NCBI GenBank assembly: GCA_944363505.1 | Contig: CALVUD010000004.1 | Location: 1 to 64,000, forward strand | Direction of reading: 5' to 3' | DNA length: 64,000 bases | Source of the DNA: an uncultured Clostridia bacterium | GTDB taxonomy: Bacteria > Bacillota > Clostridia > Christensenellales > DTU072 | In this document: positions 26,111-34,696 of the stretch, in pieces | Position numbering within the stretch: the first letter of the stretch is position 1 | Layout of the letters: each line of letters begins with the position of its first letter | The notes under the pieces: generated by a model | What the model was told of the DNA's origin: nothing | Databases searched by the model: none | Seen by the model: the letters and a program-made list of their open reading frames with translations, nothing else | Position numbers and translations under genes: made by a program

Positions 26111-27151
26111 TTGAACGGGAAGATCAAAAAAAAGATCCTTATTACAGCGCTTGCCGCCGCATTTATAATTGCGGCGGCTTTCGCGTGCGCCGTAACAGGC
26201 TTCGGCATAGCGTTCAATTCCGAGATCGCGCTCGTCGAAAGTCTTAAGGCGCGCGGACTCGACTGCGAGAGCGCCGAAAGGCTGATCGACGATTATTTGG
26301 AATTTATCGAAACCGACGGCTTCGGAAAAGCCGCCCCGGCTTACCGCATATCCGTAGAGGTATCCCGCCTGGGCGACGGGGCGCTTGCGGAAGCTATAGG
26401 CGCCTACGATTCCGCCCGAGGCGTAAAAAACGTTTTCGCGCTTTTAGAGTATGCGGATCTATACGACAAGATCAAACGAATACCGTCCGAAAACAACGTT
26501 CTGAAAGACATGAGCCCGTACAGGCGCAAGGCCTTTCTGAACGAAGTCAACGTACTCATGAACGCCGCGGCGGACGCGGGCGAGGACAGGTATTATGAAA
26601 GCGCAACCGTCGTAAAAGAGGTTATCGGATCGGAAAACTTCGCCGAAAAAGTGCCTTATAAATCCATGTTGAAAGCCGCGCGATATTTTATAGACGTTAC
26701 CGCAAAAGTGGATTTTTCAAAGTTCTATATCCTGGATGCGGTGTTCGGCGAGGGCTTCACCGACCGCTATTCCATGGGGATCGCTTCGTGCGTCGCCGTC
26801 GTCAGGGACACCGATACGGGCGAGCTTATCGACGCGCTCCTGAATCTGCCCGTCAAGGAAAGGGTGCTGGTTGCGTTCGCCGGTCTGGCTCTCGACGATC
26901 CGAATTTCAATCTCGGCGCGTTTTCCGCGTTTGCGGCTGCCGTTTTGAATTACAGCGATACCCAAACGCCGCAAAATATAATCGACGACGAATACATTTT
27001 CCAATCGCTTTACTATGCGGGGCAATTAAACCCGAACGCGTTGACAGAGGAAGAAGTCGAACGTCTGAAAGAAATTTTATCCGTTTTTTCCGAAGCTTTT
27101 TCGGTATCGAAAGAAAATTTGAGTTGCATTGCCTTAAAACTCGGGATATAA
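26111..27151 (+). CDS. Hypothetical exported/anchored helical protein
   Basis: A 346-residue protein with a basic N-terminus (KIKKK) and a hydrophobic segment (~9-33), so it is exported or anchored; a cysteine at 26 lacks a proper lipobox. The rest is predicted helical and I do not recognise a family. The only available start is a TTG 10 bp after the lipoprotein stop, with a GGAG 15 bases upstream, so initiation is probably coupled to the upstream gene. It resembles the central helical part of that lipoprotein in composition, which might mean common origin, but I could not align them convincingly. Confidence 0.65.
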   Translation: MNGKIKKKILITALAAAFIIAAAFACAVTGFGIAFNSEIALVESLKARGLDCESAERLIDDYLEFIETDGFGKAAPAYRISVEVSRLGDGALAEAIGAYDSARGVKNVFALLEYADLYDKIKRIPSENNVLKDMSPYRRKAFLNEVNVLMNAAADAGEDRYYESATVVKEVIGSENFAEKVPYKSMLKAARYFIDVTAKVDFSKFYILDAVFGEGFTDRYSMGIASCVAVVRDTDTGELIDALLNLPVKERVLVAFAGLALDDPNFNLGAFSAFAAAVLNYSDTQTPQNIIDDEYIFQSLYYAGQLNPNALTEEEVERLKEILSVFSEAFSVSKENLSCIALKLGI

Positions 27152-27152
27152 T
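27124..27152 (+). promoter_or_regulatory. Promoter of the P-type ATPase gene
   Basis: TTGCAT (27124-27129), 17-bp spacer, perfect TATAAT (27147-27152). It overlaps the end of the preceding gene, giving a leader of about 50 nt. Confidence 0.6.
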
Positions 27153-27209
27153 AAATATGTATTGCATTTTATGTTCGCGTGACGCGGCGCGGAGGAAGCG
27201 GGGCAAAAG

Positions 27210-29651
27210 ATGGACGATAACTTAAGCTTAAAAGGCTTGACCGACCAAAGTACCGAAGAAGCGGACGGCTCGCAAGCCGTTTGTGATTCGTTGAACGGAT
27301 TGACGGACGCCGAGGTGGCGGAAAGGGTCGCGGCGGGGAAAATCAACGGCGACGTAAATATCAAGACCAAGAGCGTCGCGCGCATTTTAAGGACGAACAT
27401 CGTTACTTTCTTCAACGTATTGTTTTTGATTATAGCCTTCATAATGTCGTTTTTTGTGGAGGAGGGCTTGGAGGGGCTGTTCAATTACGGCTTTTTCATT
27501 GTCGCGGTGGTCAACTGTCTGATAGGCATAATTCAGGAGCTTGCCGCAAAAAAAACCATCGACAACCTGTCGCTGCTGCACGCGCCGAAAGCCAGGGCGC
27601 TGCGTAACGGCGAAGAACGCGAGATAGCGCTGAAAGACATCGTGCTGGACGACGTTTTGGCGTTATCGGCCGGTAACGAAATAGCGGCGGACTCCGTTGT
27701 TTTAGAGGGCGCGGTCGAGGTGAACGAAGCGCTGATCACCGGCGAACCCGACGCCATAATAAAAAAGTGCGGGGACGAACTGCTGAGCGGTTCCTTCGTC
27801 GTCAGCGGAACCGCAAAGGTGCGCGTAAAACACGTAGGCAAGGACAACTATGCCGCGCGGATTACCGCGGACGCAAAAAAGCAAAAACCGCAGAACAGCG
27901 AAATATATAAGGGTTTGAATAAAATCATAAAGTTCATGTCCATCATTTTGGTGCCTTTGGGCGTGGCGCTGTTTTGCGTGAAATATTTCTTGCAAGGCGG
28001 CTCGGAGGAAGTCGACGCCACGGTGTTGACCGTACTCGGCACGCTGATCGGCATGATCCCGAGCGGATTGGTGGCGTTGACGAGCGCGGTGTTCTGCGTC
28101 AGCGTCGTGCGACTGGCTAAACGCAAAGCTCTGGCTCAGGATCTGTATTGCTCCGAGATACTCGCCCGCGTGGACGTTCTGTGCCTCGATAAAACCGGCA
28201 CCATAACCGAAGGCAGCATGAACGTCAACAAAATCGTCCTTAAGCAAGCGGACGAAACCGCCGTCAGAAAAGCGTTGAAAGAACTTACCGAGGCGACCGG
28301 AGACTCCAACCCCACCGCCGACGCGATAAAAGAATACGTAAAAGACGTATCCGAATACGCCGAGGCTGAGGGCGCGGTACCGTTTTCCAGCGCCAGGAAG
28401 TGGAGCGGCGCCGATTTCGACGGATATTCGCTTATCATGGGCGCGGCGGAATTCGTCCTCGGAGAACCCGACGGCGAACTGAAAAACGAGATTAATTCAT
28501 ATGCGGCGGAAGGTTACCGCGTTATGGTGCTTTGCCGTTCCGAACAAAAGCTCGCCGGAGGCACGGCGCCGGAGAATACGACTTTACTGGCGCTTATTGT
28601 GATAGAGGACGTATTGAGAAGCGGCGCGGGCGAAACGCTCGATTATTTCGACAAACAGGGCGTTACCATCAAAATCATTTCGGGAGACAATCCGGTTACG
28701 GTTTCCGCGGTTGCGGCGAGAGCGGGCGTCAAGAACGCCGAAAAATACGTCGACGTGTCCGTGCTGGACGAGGAGGCTCTGCGCGCCGCCGTGGACGAGT
28801 ATACGGTTTTCGGCAGAGTGTCGCCCGATCAGAAGCTGATCATAGTGAAAGCGCTGAAAGCGGCGGGGCACGTCGTGGGAATGACCGGAGACGGCATAAA
28901 CGACGTTCTGGCGCTCAGGGAGGCGGATTGTTCTATAGCCGTCGCGGCGGGTTCGGACGCCAGCAAGAACGTCAGCAAAATAGTGCTTTTGGACAACAAT
29001 TTCGGCTCGCTGCCCAAAGTCGTACAGGAGGGCAGACGCTGCATAAACAATCTGCAGCGCAGCGCTTCGCTGTTTTTGATAAAAACCATCTATAACACGC
29101 TGTTCGCGCTGTTGTTCATGATAATACCCGCCCAGTTACCGTTTATCCCCAAGAATCTGACGCTTATCGGATACATTACGATAGGACCGCCCGCTTTCGT
29201 GCTGGCGCTGGAGCCTAACAACGATATCGTAAAAGGCAGATTCCTGCCGAAGGTAGTCCGCGACGCCTGTCCCACGGCGTTTGCGATAGTGGCGGCGGTA
29301 TGCGTGATTTCCTCGGTTGGACCTTTGATGGGACTGACGGCGGCGCAAACGGGCACCTGCGCCATAATCGCCACGGGCGCGCTGGGGCTTGCGTTCATTT
29401 GCAGGATTTCCTGGCCGCTGAACTGGATACGCATTACGATGATTACCGTTCTGGCGGCGTTTTTCGCCATGTGTTTCTTCGTGCCCTTTACCAGGGCGTT
29501 GTTCGGTCTCAGCGAAACTTACGATATCGGGATGCTGACCCTTACGGCGCCGTCGGTGGCGGGAGGTTTGATACTGATGGTGGCGTTTACTCTCGCTTTC
29601 AGACGGATGAGATTGCCCAAATTCCTGGCGAAATTCTTCGAAAAACTGTAG
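27210..29651 (+). CDS. CtpE/Exp7-like P-type cation ATPase
   Basis: An 813-residue ATP-driven membrane pump. The actuator domain has VNEALITGEPDAI (TGE motif), the catalytic domain has DKTGTITEGSM with the phosphorylated Asp327, and the hinge reads TGDGINDVLALREADCSIAV (GDGIND 560-565). Helix 4 carries MIPSGLVALTSAVFCVSVVRL, which aligns with the MIPEGLVLLTS motif of CtpE-like pumps; the usual Glu is Ser285 here. CtpE of mycobacteria is linked to calcium uptake, and Exp7 of streptococci is a relative. There is no heavy-metal-binding N-terminal domain. The start has GGAGGAAG and GGGG upstream. The ion is uncertain. Confidence 0.88.
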   Translation: MDDNLSLKGLTDQSTEEADGSQAVCDSLNGLTDAEVAERVAAGKINGDVNIKTKSVARILRTNIVTFFNVLFLIIAFIMSFFVEEGLEGLFNYGFFIVAVVNCLIGIIQELAAKKTIDNLSLLHAPKARALRNGEEREIALKDIVLDDVLALSAGNEIAADSVVLEGAVEVNEALITGEPDAIIKKCGDELLSGSFVVSGTAKVRVKHVGKDNYAARITADAKKQKPQNSEIYKGLNKIIKFMSIILVPLGVALFCVKYFLQGGSEEVDATVLTVLGTLIGMIPSGLVALTSAVFCVSVVRLAKRKALAQDLYCSEILARVDVLCLDKTGTITEGSMNVNKIVLKQADETAVRKALKELTEATGDSNPTADAIKEYVKDVSEYAEAEGAVPFSSARKWSGADFDGYSLIMGAAEFVLGEPDGELKNEINSYAAEGYRVMVLCRSEQKLAGGTAPENTTLLALIVIEDVLRSGAGETLDYFDKQGVTIKIISGDNPVTVSAVAARAGVKNAEKYVDVSVLDEEALRAAVDEYTVFGRVSPDQKLIIVKALKAAGHVVGMTGDGINDVLALREADCSIAVAAGSDASKNVSKIVLLDNNFGSLPKVVQEGRRCINNLQRSASLFLIKTIYNTLFALLFMIIPAQLPFIPKNLTLIGYITIGPPAFVLALEPNNDIVKGRFLPKVVRDACPTAFAIVAAVCVISSVGPLMGLTAAQTGTCAIIATGALGLAFICRISWPLNWIRITMITVLAAFFAMCFFVPFTRALFGLSETYDIGMLTLTAPSVAGGLILMVAFTLAFRRMRLPKFLAKFFEKL

Positions 29652-29670
29652 CGCGATTTTCGTTAACGGA

Positions 29671-29699
29671 TTGACAAAGCGGGTCCGCCGTTGTAAAAT
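29671..29699 (+). promoter_or_regulatory. Promoter of the ferredoxin gene
   Basis: Perfect TTGACA (29671-29676), 17-bp spacer, TAAAAT (29694-29699), leaving a leader of about 33 nt. One of the strongest promoter matches in the window. Confidence 0.75.
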
Positions 29700-29738
29700 A
29701 TAACAGGAATCAAAATATCGAAAGGAGATATTAAAATT

Positions 29739-29915
29739 ATGGCATACGTAATCGATAAGGAACTCTGCATAGGATGCGGCGCTTGCGCGGACACCTGCCC
29801 CGTTTCGGCTATCAGCGCGGACGACGAAGGCAAATACGCCATCGACGCCGACTCCTGCCTTTCCTGCGGCGCTTGCGCAGGCGGTTGCCCCGCGGACGCT
29901 ATCAGCGAGGAGTAA
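29739..29915 (+). CDS. 2[4Fe-4S] clostridial-type ferredoxin
   Basis: A 58-residue electron carrier with two complete cluster motifs, CIGCGACADTCP (from residue 10) and CLSCGACAGGCP (from residue 40), related by internal duplication with PVSAISADDE and PADAISEE after each. It starts with MAYVIDKELC, as clostridial ferredoxins do. AAAGGAG is the ribosome site. With its own promoter and terminator it is a single-gene transcript. It probably serves low-potential electron transfer in fermentation. Confidence 0.96.
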   Translation: MAYVIDKELCIGCGACADTCPVSAISADDEGKYAIDADSCLSCGACAGGCPADAISEE

Positions 29916-29923
29916 AAAAGATG

Positions 29924-29947
29924 AGCGGCGTCAGCCGCTTTTCTTTT
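29924..29947 (+). terminator. Terminator of the ferredoxin gene
   Basis: Stem AGCGGC (29924-29929) with GCCGCT (29934-29939), 4-nt loop, then TTTTCTTTT. Confidence 0.75.
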
Positions 29948-30016
29948 GCCCGGACGCAATTAAAAAACCGAATTAAGGCTCCCGAAATACATAAACGGGG
30001 CGCCCTGAATGTAACT

Positions 30017-30583
30017 ATGGAAATCAGACAATATCGTCCCGAAGATAAGATCGCACTTCGCCGCGTGTGCAGCGTTACGGCGCCGGCGTTTTCGACCGAC
30101 AAGGAAAAAGACGCGTTATACGCCGCGTATCTGGACTATTATCTGGACTGTGAAAGCGAATACTGTTTCGTGGCTGCGAACGACGACGGAGTGCCGATAG
30201 GCTATGTCATCTGCGCTCACGACTACGGCGAGTATGCCCGCAGATATTTTTCCCGGGAGCTGCCTTATTCGACAAAACTTCTAAAGAGCGCTCCGAAAGT
30301 GTGGCTGTCCAAAAAAGCGGAGGCGGCGCTTACCAAAAAAGTGGCGGCGGAATATCCCGCTCATCTTCATATCGACATACTGCCAGAGGGGCAGAGAATG
30401 GGGATAGGCACCGCGCTCGTCGATAAATTAAAAGAAAAACTTGCATCTTCCGGTATCGGCGGAGTTTACCTGGTCTGCTCCGCAAAAAACGAAAAAGGCG
30501 TCAATTTTTACCGTAAATACGGGTTTAAGGAAGTGAAAAAGTTGCCTGGCAGCATAGTATTCGGGCTGAAAACCGGCGTTTGA
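30017..30583 (+). CDS. GNAT family N-acetyltransferase
   Basis: A 188-residue acetyltransferase of the GNAT superfamily. The acetyl-CoA-binding motif A is seen in HIDILPEGQRMGIGTALVDKL (QRMGIG signature at about residues 133-138), and the C-terminal ENGVNFYRKYGF-type motif appears as KGVNFYRKYGFKEV. The N-terminus IRQYRPEDKIALRRVC is typical. The ATG chosen is at the start of conserved sequence; no good ribosome site is visible there, and no promoter was found, so expression may come from readthrough of the ferredoxin terminator. The acceptor is unknown. Confidence 0.85.
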   Translation: MEIRQYRPEDKIALRRVCSVTAPAFSTDKEKDALYAAYLDYYLDCESEYCFVAANDDGVPIGYVICAHDYGEYARRYFSRELPYSTKLLKSAPKVWLSKKAEAALTKKVAAEYPAHLHIDILPEGQRMGIGTALVDKLKEKLASSGIGGVYLVCSAKNEKGVNFYRKYGFKEVKKLPGSIVFGLKTGV

Positions 30584-30627
30584 ATTCATTTCCAAAATCA
30601 AGCAAGGTCTATATATAAATATAAGTA

Positions 30628-30656
30628 TTGCATTTCCGCGCGGGGTGTGATATACT
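30628..30656 (+). promoter_or_regulatory. Promoter of the cvpA-like gene
   Basis: TTGCAT (30628-30633), 17-bp spacer, TATACT (30651-30656), 62 bp upstream of the start codon. Confidence 0.6.
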
Positions 30657-30718
30657 TTTGGCGTGAATTGCCCGCAACTTGCCGTGCGGGCGTGCATACG
30701 AGTGAAGCGGAGGCGAAA

Positions 30719-31561
30719 ATGAACACCGGAATCATTATCGATATTGTTGTCGTTGCGATAGTCGTTCTGATTGCCGTAATAGGCATAAAAAGAGGCTTTA
30801 TCAAGACGCTTGTCGGATTGCTGAGCATCGTGATAACGATCGCGCTGTCGGTCTTGCTTACGACGACGGTTGCCGATCTCGTCGCGGACGGCACCGAGTG
30901 GGACACGTCGCTAAAAACCGAACTCAGTAACTCGCTGGCGGATTCTTTGCCCAATGCCGACGCTACGGTATATTTTTCTGACCAGGATAACGACCCCGAA
31001 ACGGATCTCGAACTGGTATACGTAGTCCGCGAGAACGGCACCACTTCCGATCCCGCTCCGCTGAAAGAAGCGCTTTCCGCGCATCTTCTGTGGAAGCTGC
31101 TTCCCTCCGGTTTGCTGGAAGATACCGCCGCCGAAATGCTCAACTCTCAGGCGGAAGCCGAGGAGATACCCGTCGACAGCGTGCTGAACACGGTGTCGCT
31201 TCTGGACGCGGTATCGCAGAGCCTGGTAAACGTTATTTTCATAGTTGCGGCGTTTATAGCGTTGTGCATAGTGATCCGCTTCCTGCTGTGGCTGGTACTG
31301 TTGTTGCTCAAGAAAATCAGCCAGCGCGTATACCTTGCGTACTTCCTGGATAAAACGCTCGGCGGTGTACTCGGGCTCGCGCTCGGCGCCGTTGTCGTTA
31401 TATTGGTCATAACCATTCTCCAGTTACTCGGCTCTCTCTCGTTTATGGAACCCGTAAACGAACAACTTCAGAACACGACCGTAACGAAAATGATTATGGA
31501 CAATAATTTCGTGTACGATTTCGTCAGCAAATACATCGATCTGAGCAGCTTGGGGAAATAA
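30719..31561 (+). CDS. CvpA-like membrane protein
   Basis: A 280-residue membrane protein similar to the CvpA/colicin V production family: an N-terminal helix pair (~5-60) containing IGIKRGFIKTLVGLLSIV, a long polar loop (~65-160) that would be extracytoplasmic, then two further helices (~163-245) with FLDKTLGGVLGLALGAVVV, the second family motif. The loop is larger than in classic CvpA (about 165 residues in total). AGCGGAGG gives the ribosome site. It is followed after 26 bp by the repeat protein, probably in one operon. Its function is not known. Confidence 0.78.
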   Translation: MNTGIIIDIVVVAIVVLIAVIGIKRGFIKTLVGLLSIVITIALSVLLTTTVADLVADGTEWDTSLKTELSNSLADSLPNADATVYFSDQDNDPETDLELVYVVRENGTTSDPAPLKEALSAHLLWKLLPSGLLEDTAAEMLNSQAEAEEIPVDSVLNTVSLLDAVSQSLVNVIFIVAAFIALCIVIRFLLWLVLLLLKKISQRVYLAYFLDKTLGGVLGLALGAVVVILVITILQLLGSLSFMEPVNEQLQNTTVTKMIMDNNFVYDFVSKYIDLSSLGK

Positions 31562-31587
31562 CGAAACCGTGCTGACGGCGAGGTAAT

Positions 31588-33558
31588 ATGAAAACACTGG
31601 GAAACATCTTGGTAGGAATAATTTTAGGCATAGTCCTGTTGGTGCTGGCACTGGGCGTCGGCGGGTATGTCATACTCGGCAGCGAAGGCATGATGGGGAA
31701 GATCGACGACAGAGTCGATTCCGTCGAACTCGGCGAAGAACAACGCGAACTCAGCGTGCTCGGTTACGTCAACGAACTTGCCGACGCTCTTTCCGATTTT
31801 TCCGGCAAAACCGTGGGGGAAATAGAGAGTCTGGTAGGGACTAACTTTATCAGCTATAACCTCAGCGAAACGTTGGGCGTATCTGCGGGCGTCATCAAAA
31901 CCAGCGCGCTTTCGGATATCGGCGCCGCGCTTGCGGACAACCTGACATTCAACGGTATGAGCGAGAAGTTCGAAATCGCTTTGCCCGAGGACATTCCTCT
32001 GTTCAACAACGAAGATTTCCTTTCCCGTCCCGTGAACGAAGCGCTCGCCTCGCTGGACGATTATACGCTCGATTCCTTTATCGATATTGTTTACGACGAG
32101 GACGCCACCTCCGAAAAACCCGCGTCCAGCGGACTTTTGCAAAGTCTCGGCAGGACCAAACTCAGCGAGATTTCGAACGAAATAGATTCGATTATCGACG
32201 ACACTTATATCGTCGACGTCATAGACATCGACGAAAATTCTTCCGAAGTCATGAAATATCTGGCGTCGGGCGCGGAGGGCGGCAATCCCTTTAAAATCAG
32301 CGAACTCGACGGCGCGGTAGCCGACATGAAAATATCGGACGCGGTGAAAATCACCGACGAAAGTTCTTTGGTGATGAAATACCTTAGAGATTACGAGGTA
32401 AAGGATGCGGAAGGCAACGTGATCGATACGGGCGCGTCGCTTAGCAATATCGATACCGCGATCAAGGAAATGAACATCGAGAACGCCGTCGAGATCACGG
32501 ACTCCAGCTCCAAGGTCCTCCGTTATCTCAGAGGCACTCCGCTTACCGGTATCAACGACAAAATCGCCGCGATGACTATAGCCGACGCAGTGGAGATCAC
32601 GCCCGACAGTCATGCGGTACTCCGCGCGATAAGCGATCTGACTCTGGACGAACTGGGCGACAAAGACGTGTTGCAGGCGCGCATCGACACGTTGACTTTG
32701 GGCGAAGTGATAACCGTAAGCGACGATTCAGAACCCATTCTTCTGGCGTTAAAGGAAACCGAACTCGGCAATCTGAATACCAAAATCGCTTCTTTACAGT
32801 TGCAGGAAGTTTTCAAGGACTATAACAAGGGCATACTTTCTCTGGTTGCGCCCGACACCAAAATAAACGACGTCGCTTCGGCCATCACCGCTTCCGTACA
32901 GTCCACGACCCTTTACGCGCTTCGCGCGGTCGGATTGTTCGATTATAAAGTCAGCGGAGCTTCCGGCGTGATAAGCGACGACGAAATCTCGGCAGAAGCC
33001 GTTACGAGGCGTCTGACCGTTCATAATTCCGAGATACCCGACGTGGTGGGCGCGATAGGCGCGGGAGATTTATCGGGACTGGGCTTTACCGGCGTCGACG
33101 TCGACGCGGCGGCGCTTATCGGTGCCGGAGCCGGAACGCGCAACGTAGAAGGCACGGATTATTACGTTATAACTCCCGACGTGATCGCAAGTTTGAGCTT
33201 TAACTACGGCGACGTTTTGGTGATAGCCGACGGCGTCAACATTATTGTGGAAGGCGCGTTCGACAAACTGTTCTCGCTCGATATGCTTACAAATGACGTC
33301 GATTCGGACGGCAAACTTTTGGTGGGCGGCGAACTCTCCGCCGTAGGCTTTACCGAAAAACGCGGCGGTTACGCTTATTTTTCGGCGGCGGATATCTCTT
33401 ACTTCGACGGCGGCGTTTATACGGCGCTTCAGGGTAACGTCTCTTCGCCCGATTATATAGTCACCGCTACCGCGATGGTGGACGAAACTTCGGGCGGCGT
33501 AACGACGACTATTACCAGAAAACTTACTTTGGTTCAACTTATCGAAACGCTCGCCTGA
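31588..33558 (+). CDS. Anchored protein with unfamiliar ~32-residue repeats
   Basis: A 656-residue protein with one N-terminal transmembrane helix (~7-31, no lipobox) and a large extracytoplasmic part. Residues ~192-420 consist of about six degenerate repeats whose core reads I-x-D-A-V-E-I-T-D-x-S-S-x-V-L-R-Y-L-R, preceded by a short amphipathic helix (see 32161-32847). The C-terminal 200 residues are rich in Val, Asp and Gly and contain no motif I know. I do not recognise a family. GGCGAGGT is the ribosome site. It is the second gene after the CvpA-like protein, so both may act at the envelope. Confidence 0.8.
   Translation: MKTLGNILVGIILGIVLLVLALGVGGYVILGSEGMMGKIDDRVDSVELGEEQRELSVLGYVNELADALSDFSGKTVGEIESLVGTNFISYNLSETLGVSAGVIKTSALSDIGAALADNLTFNGMSEKFEIALPEDIPLFNNEDFLSRPVNEALASLDDYTLDSFIDIVYDEDATSEKPASSGLLQSLGRTKLSEISNEIDSIIDDTYIVDVIDIDENSSEVMKYLASGAEGGNPFKISELDGAVADMKISDAVKITDESSLVMKYLRDYEVKDAEGNVIDTGASLSNIDTAIKEMNIENAVEITDSSSKVLRYLRGTPLTGINDKIAAMTIADAVEITPDSHAVLRAISDLTLDELGDKDVLQARIDTLTLGEVITVSDDSEPILLALKETELGNLNTKIASLQLQEVFKDYNKGILSLVAPDTKINDVASAITASVQSTTLYALRAVGLFDYKVSGASGVISDDEISAEAVTRRLTVHNSEIPDVVGAIGAGDLSGLGFTGVDVDAAALIGAGAGTRNVEGTDYYVITPDVIASLSFNYGDVLVIADGVNIIVEGAFDKLFSLDMLTNDVDSDGKLLVGGELSAVGFTEKRGGYAYFSAADISYFDGGVYTALQGNVSSPDYIVTATAMVDETSGGVTTTITRKLTLVQLIETLA
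32161..32847 (+). repeat. Six degenerate protein repeats inside the anchored protein
   Basis: Repeat units begin near residues 192, 237, 285, 319, 353 and 393. Core segments are VIDIDENSSEVMKYLAS, AVKITDESSLVMKYLRD, AVEITDSSSKVLRYLRG, AVEITPDSHAVLRAIS, VITVSDDSEPILLALKE and a weaker last copy. Spacing between cores varies from about 30 to 50 residues because of loops. Confidence 0.7.
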
Positions 33559-33598
33559 CGGCGGCGCTGAATCCGTAGGGGGAGTTATAGCGAAAAAT

Positions 33599-34582
33599 AT
33601 GATGATAAAGTTAAACGGTAATAATTCGAGCCTTCGCGACCTGATGGAGCGCGAAGGCTTTCGCTTTCCTTGCGGCGGAAAGGGCTTGTGCGGCAGATGT
33701 AAGATAGTCGCTCCTCTTTTCAAGCCCACCGACAGGGATCTGAGGTTTTTAAGCACAGAGGAAATTTCAGCGGGCGTACGCCTTGCCTGCGACAAATTTC
33801 TTGACGGAGAAGCGGAGATCGAGTGCCTGTTCGCGAGGGAGGATAACAAAGCCGAACGCATGGAATACGCCGACGCTTACGCCGTGTTTACAGACTACGG
33901 CACGTTTATAGGGCTGGCGGCGGACGGAGAGGTCAAAGACAGCGTTTTCCTGGAGCCGACCGTTGCCGAACACTTTACCCTTGCGGGTAAAGCCCAGCGC
34001 GAGGTAGTGGAGCTTATCGAGCGCCATTCCGTGGCAAAAGCGGGCGTAATGCTGCTGGCTGCGGACGCTAAGCGCTTCCATGCGCTAACCGGGATCAACG
34101 AACCGATGCCGTCCGGCGACAATGCGGACGCTTCGTTATTCAATATGCCTGCGGACGAAGTGTATATTCCGCCGATATACGGCGGTTTTGCGGGCGGAGA
34201 CCTTGCGTTGGAGCTGTACGGAAGAGAACGCGGCGAAATGGTGGTCGCGGGCGGATATTTTGCGTATATCGGCGAGGCGAGCGTGCATACCGCCTATATT
34301 TCGCTCGCTCCCGAAAGTCTGAATGCGTATAAGGCTACAGCCGAATACTTTTTAAGACGTTTCGCGCCGGTAAAACGCACGTTGATCGGCGAAAACGCCG
34401 TCGTTTCCGCGCGCGGCGGCTTCGTGCCGGAGGCTTCGAAGATCCCCGTAAACGCGGCGGCGGCGCTGGATTCCAACCGCGTCAAAGCGGCTTTAAGGCG
34501 TCTTGTTGCGAAAACCGAATGCGAATCGCTTGCCGACGACGATATATGGCAGGAGTGCCTTAACGAGGTTGCGAACGGCTAA
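33599..34582 (+). CDS. Short 2Fe-2S protein related to corrinoid-activating (RACE/DUF4445) proteins
   Basis: A 327-residue protein. Its N-terminus is a plant-type 2Fe-2S ferredoxin domain with Cys25, Cys31, Cys34 (FPCGGKGLCGRCKIV) and Cys64 (RLAC). The rest resembles the ASKHA-like part of reductive activators of corrinoid proteins: FTDYGTFIGLAADG in place of the DIGTT phosphate loop, then IPPIYGGFAGGDLALEL, akin to the GxxGAD motif. Full-length relatives are about 550-650 residues, so this is a strongly shortened form. GGGGGAG lies 14 bases before the ATG. No corrinoid protein or methyltransferase lies nearby. The functional assignment is tentative. Confidence 0.7.
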   Translation: MMIKLNGNNSSLRDLMEREGFRFPCGGKGLCGRCKIVAPLFKPTDRDLRFLSTEEISAGVRLACDKFLDGEAEIECLFAREDNKAERMEYADAYAVFTDYGTFIGLAADGEVKDSVFLEPTVAEHFTLAGKAQREVVELIERHSVAKAGVMLLAADAKRFHALTGINEPMPSGDNADASLFNMPADEVYIPPIYGGFAGGDLALELYGRERGEMVVAGGYFAYIGEASVHTAYISLAPESLNAYKATAEYFLRRFAPVKRTLIGENAVVSARGGFVPEASKIPVNAAAALDSNRVKAALRRLVAKTECESLADDDIWQECLNEVANG

Positions 34583-34635
34583 GGCTTAAGTTTCGTCGCG
34601 ATCTTATGGCATAAGCGCGACGGCAAAGAAAAATA

Positions 34636-34664
34636 TTGAATTTTATTTATTTACGTTATATAAT
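34636..34664 (+). promoter_or_regulatory. Promoter of the OYE-type reductase
   Basis: TTGAAT (34636-34641), 17-bp spacer, perfect TATAAT (34659-34664), 32 bp before the ATG, in a very AT-rich stretch. Confidence 0.7.
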
Positions 34665-34696
34665 TTTAATATACTAACAATGCAAAGGAGGGCGTA

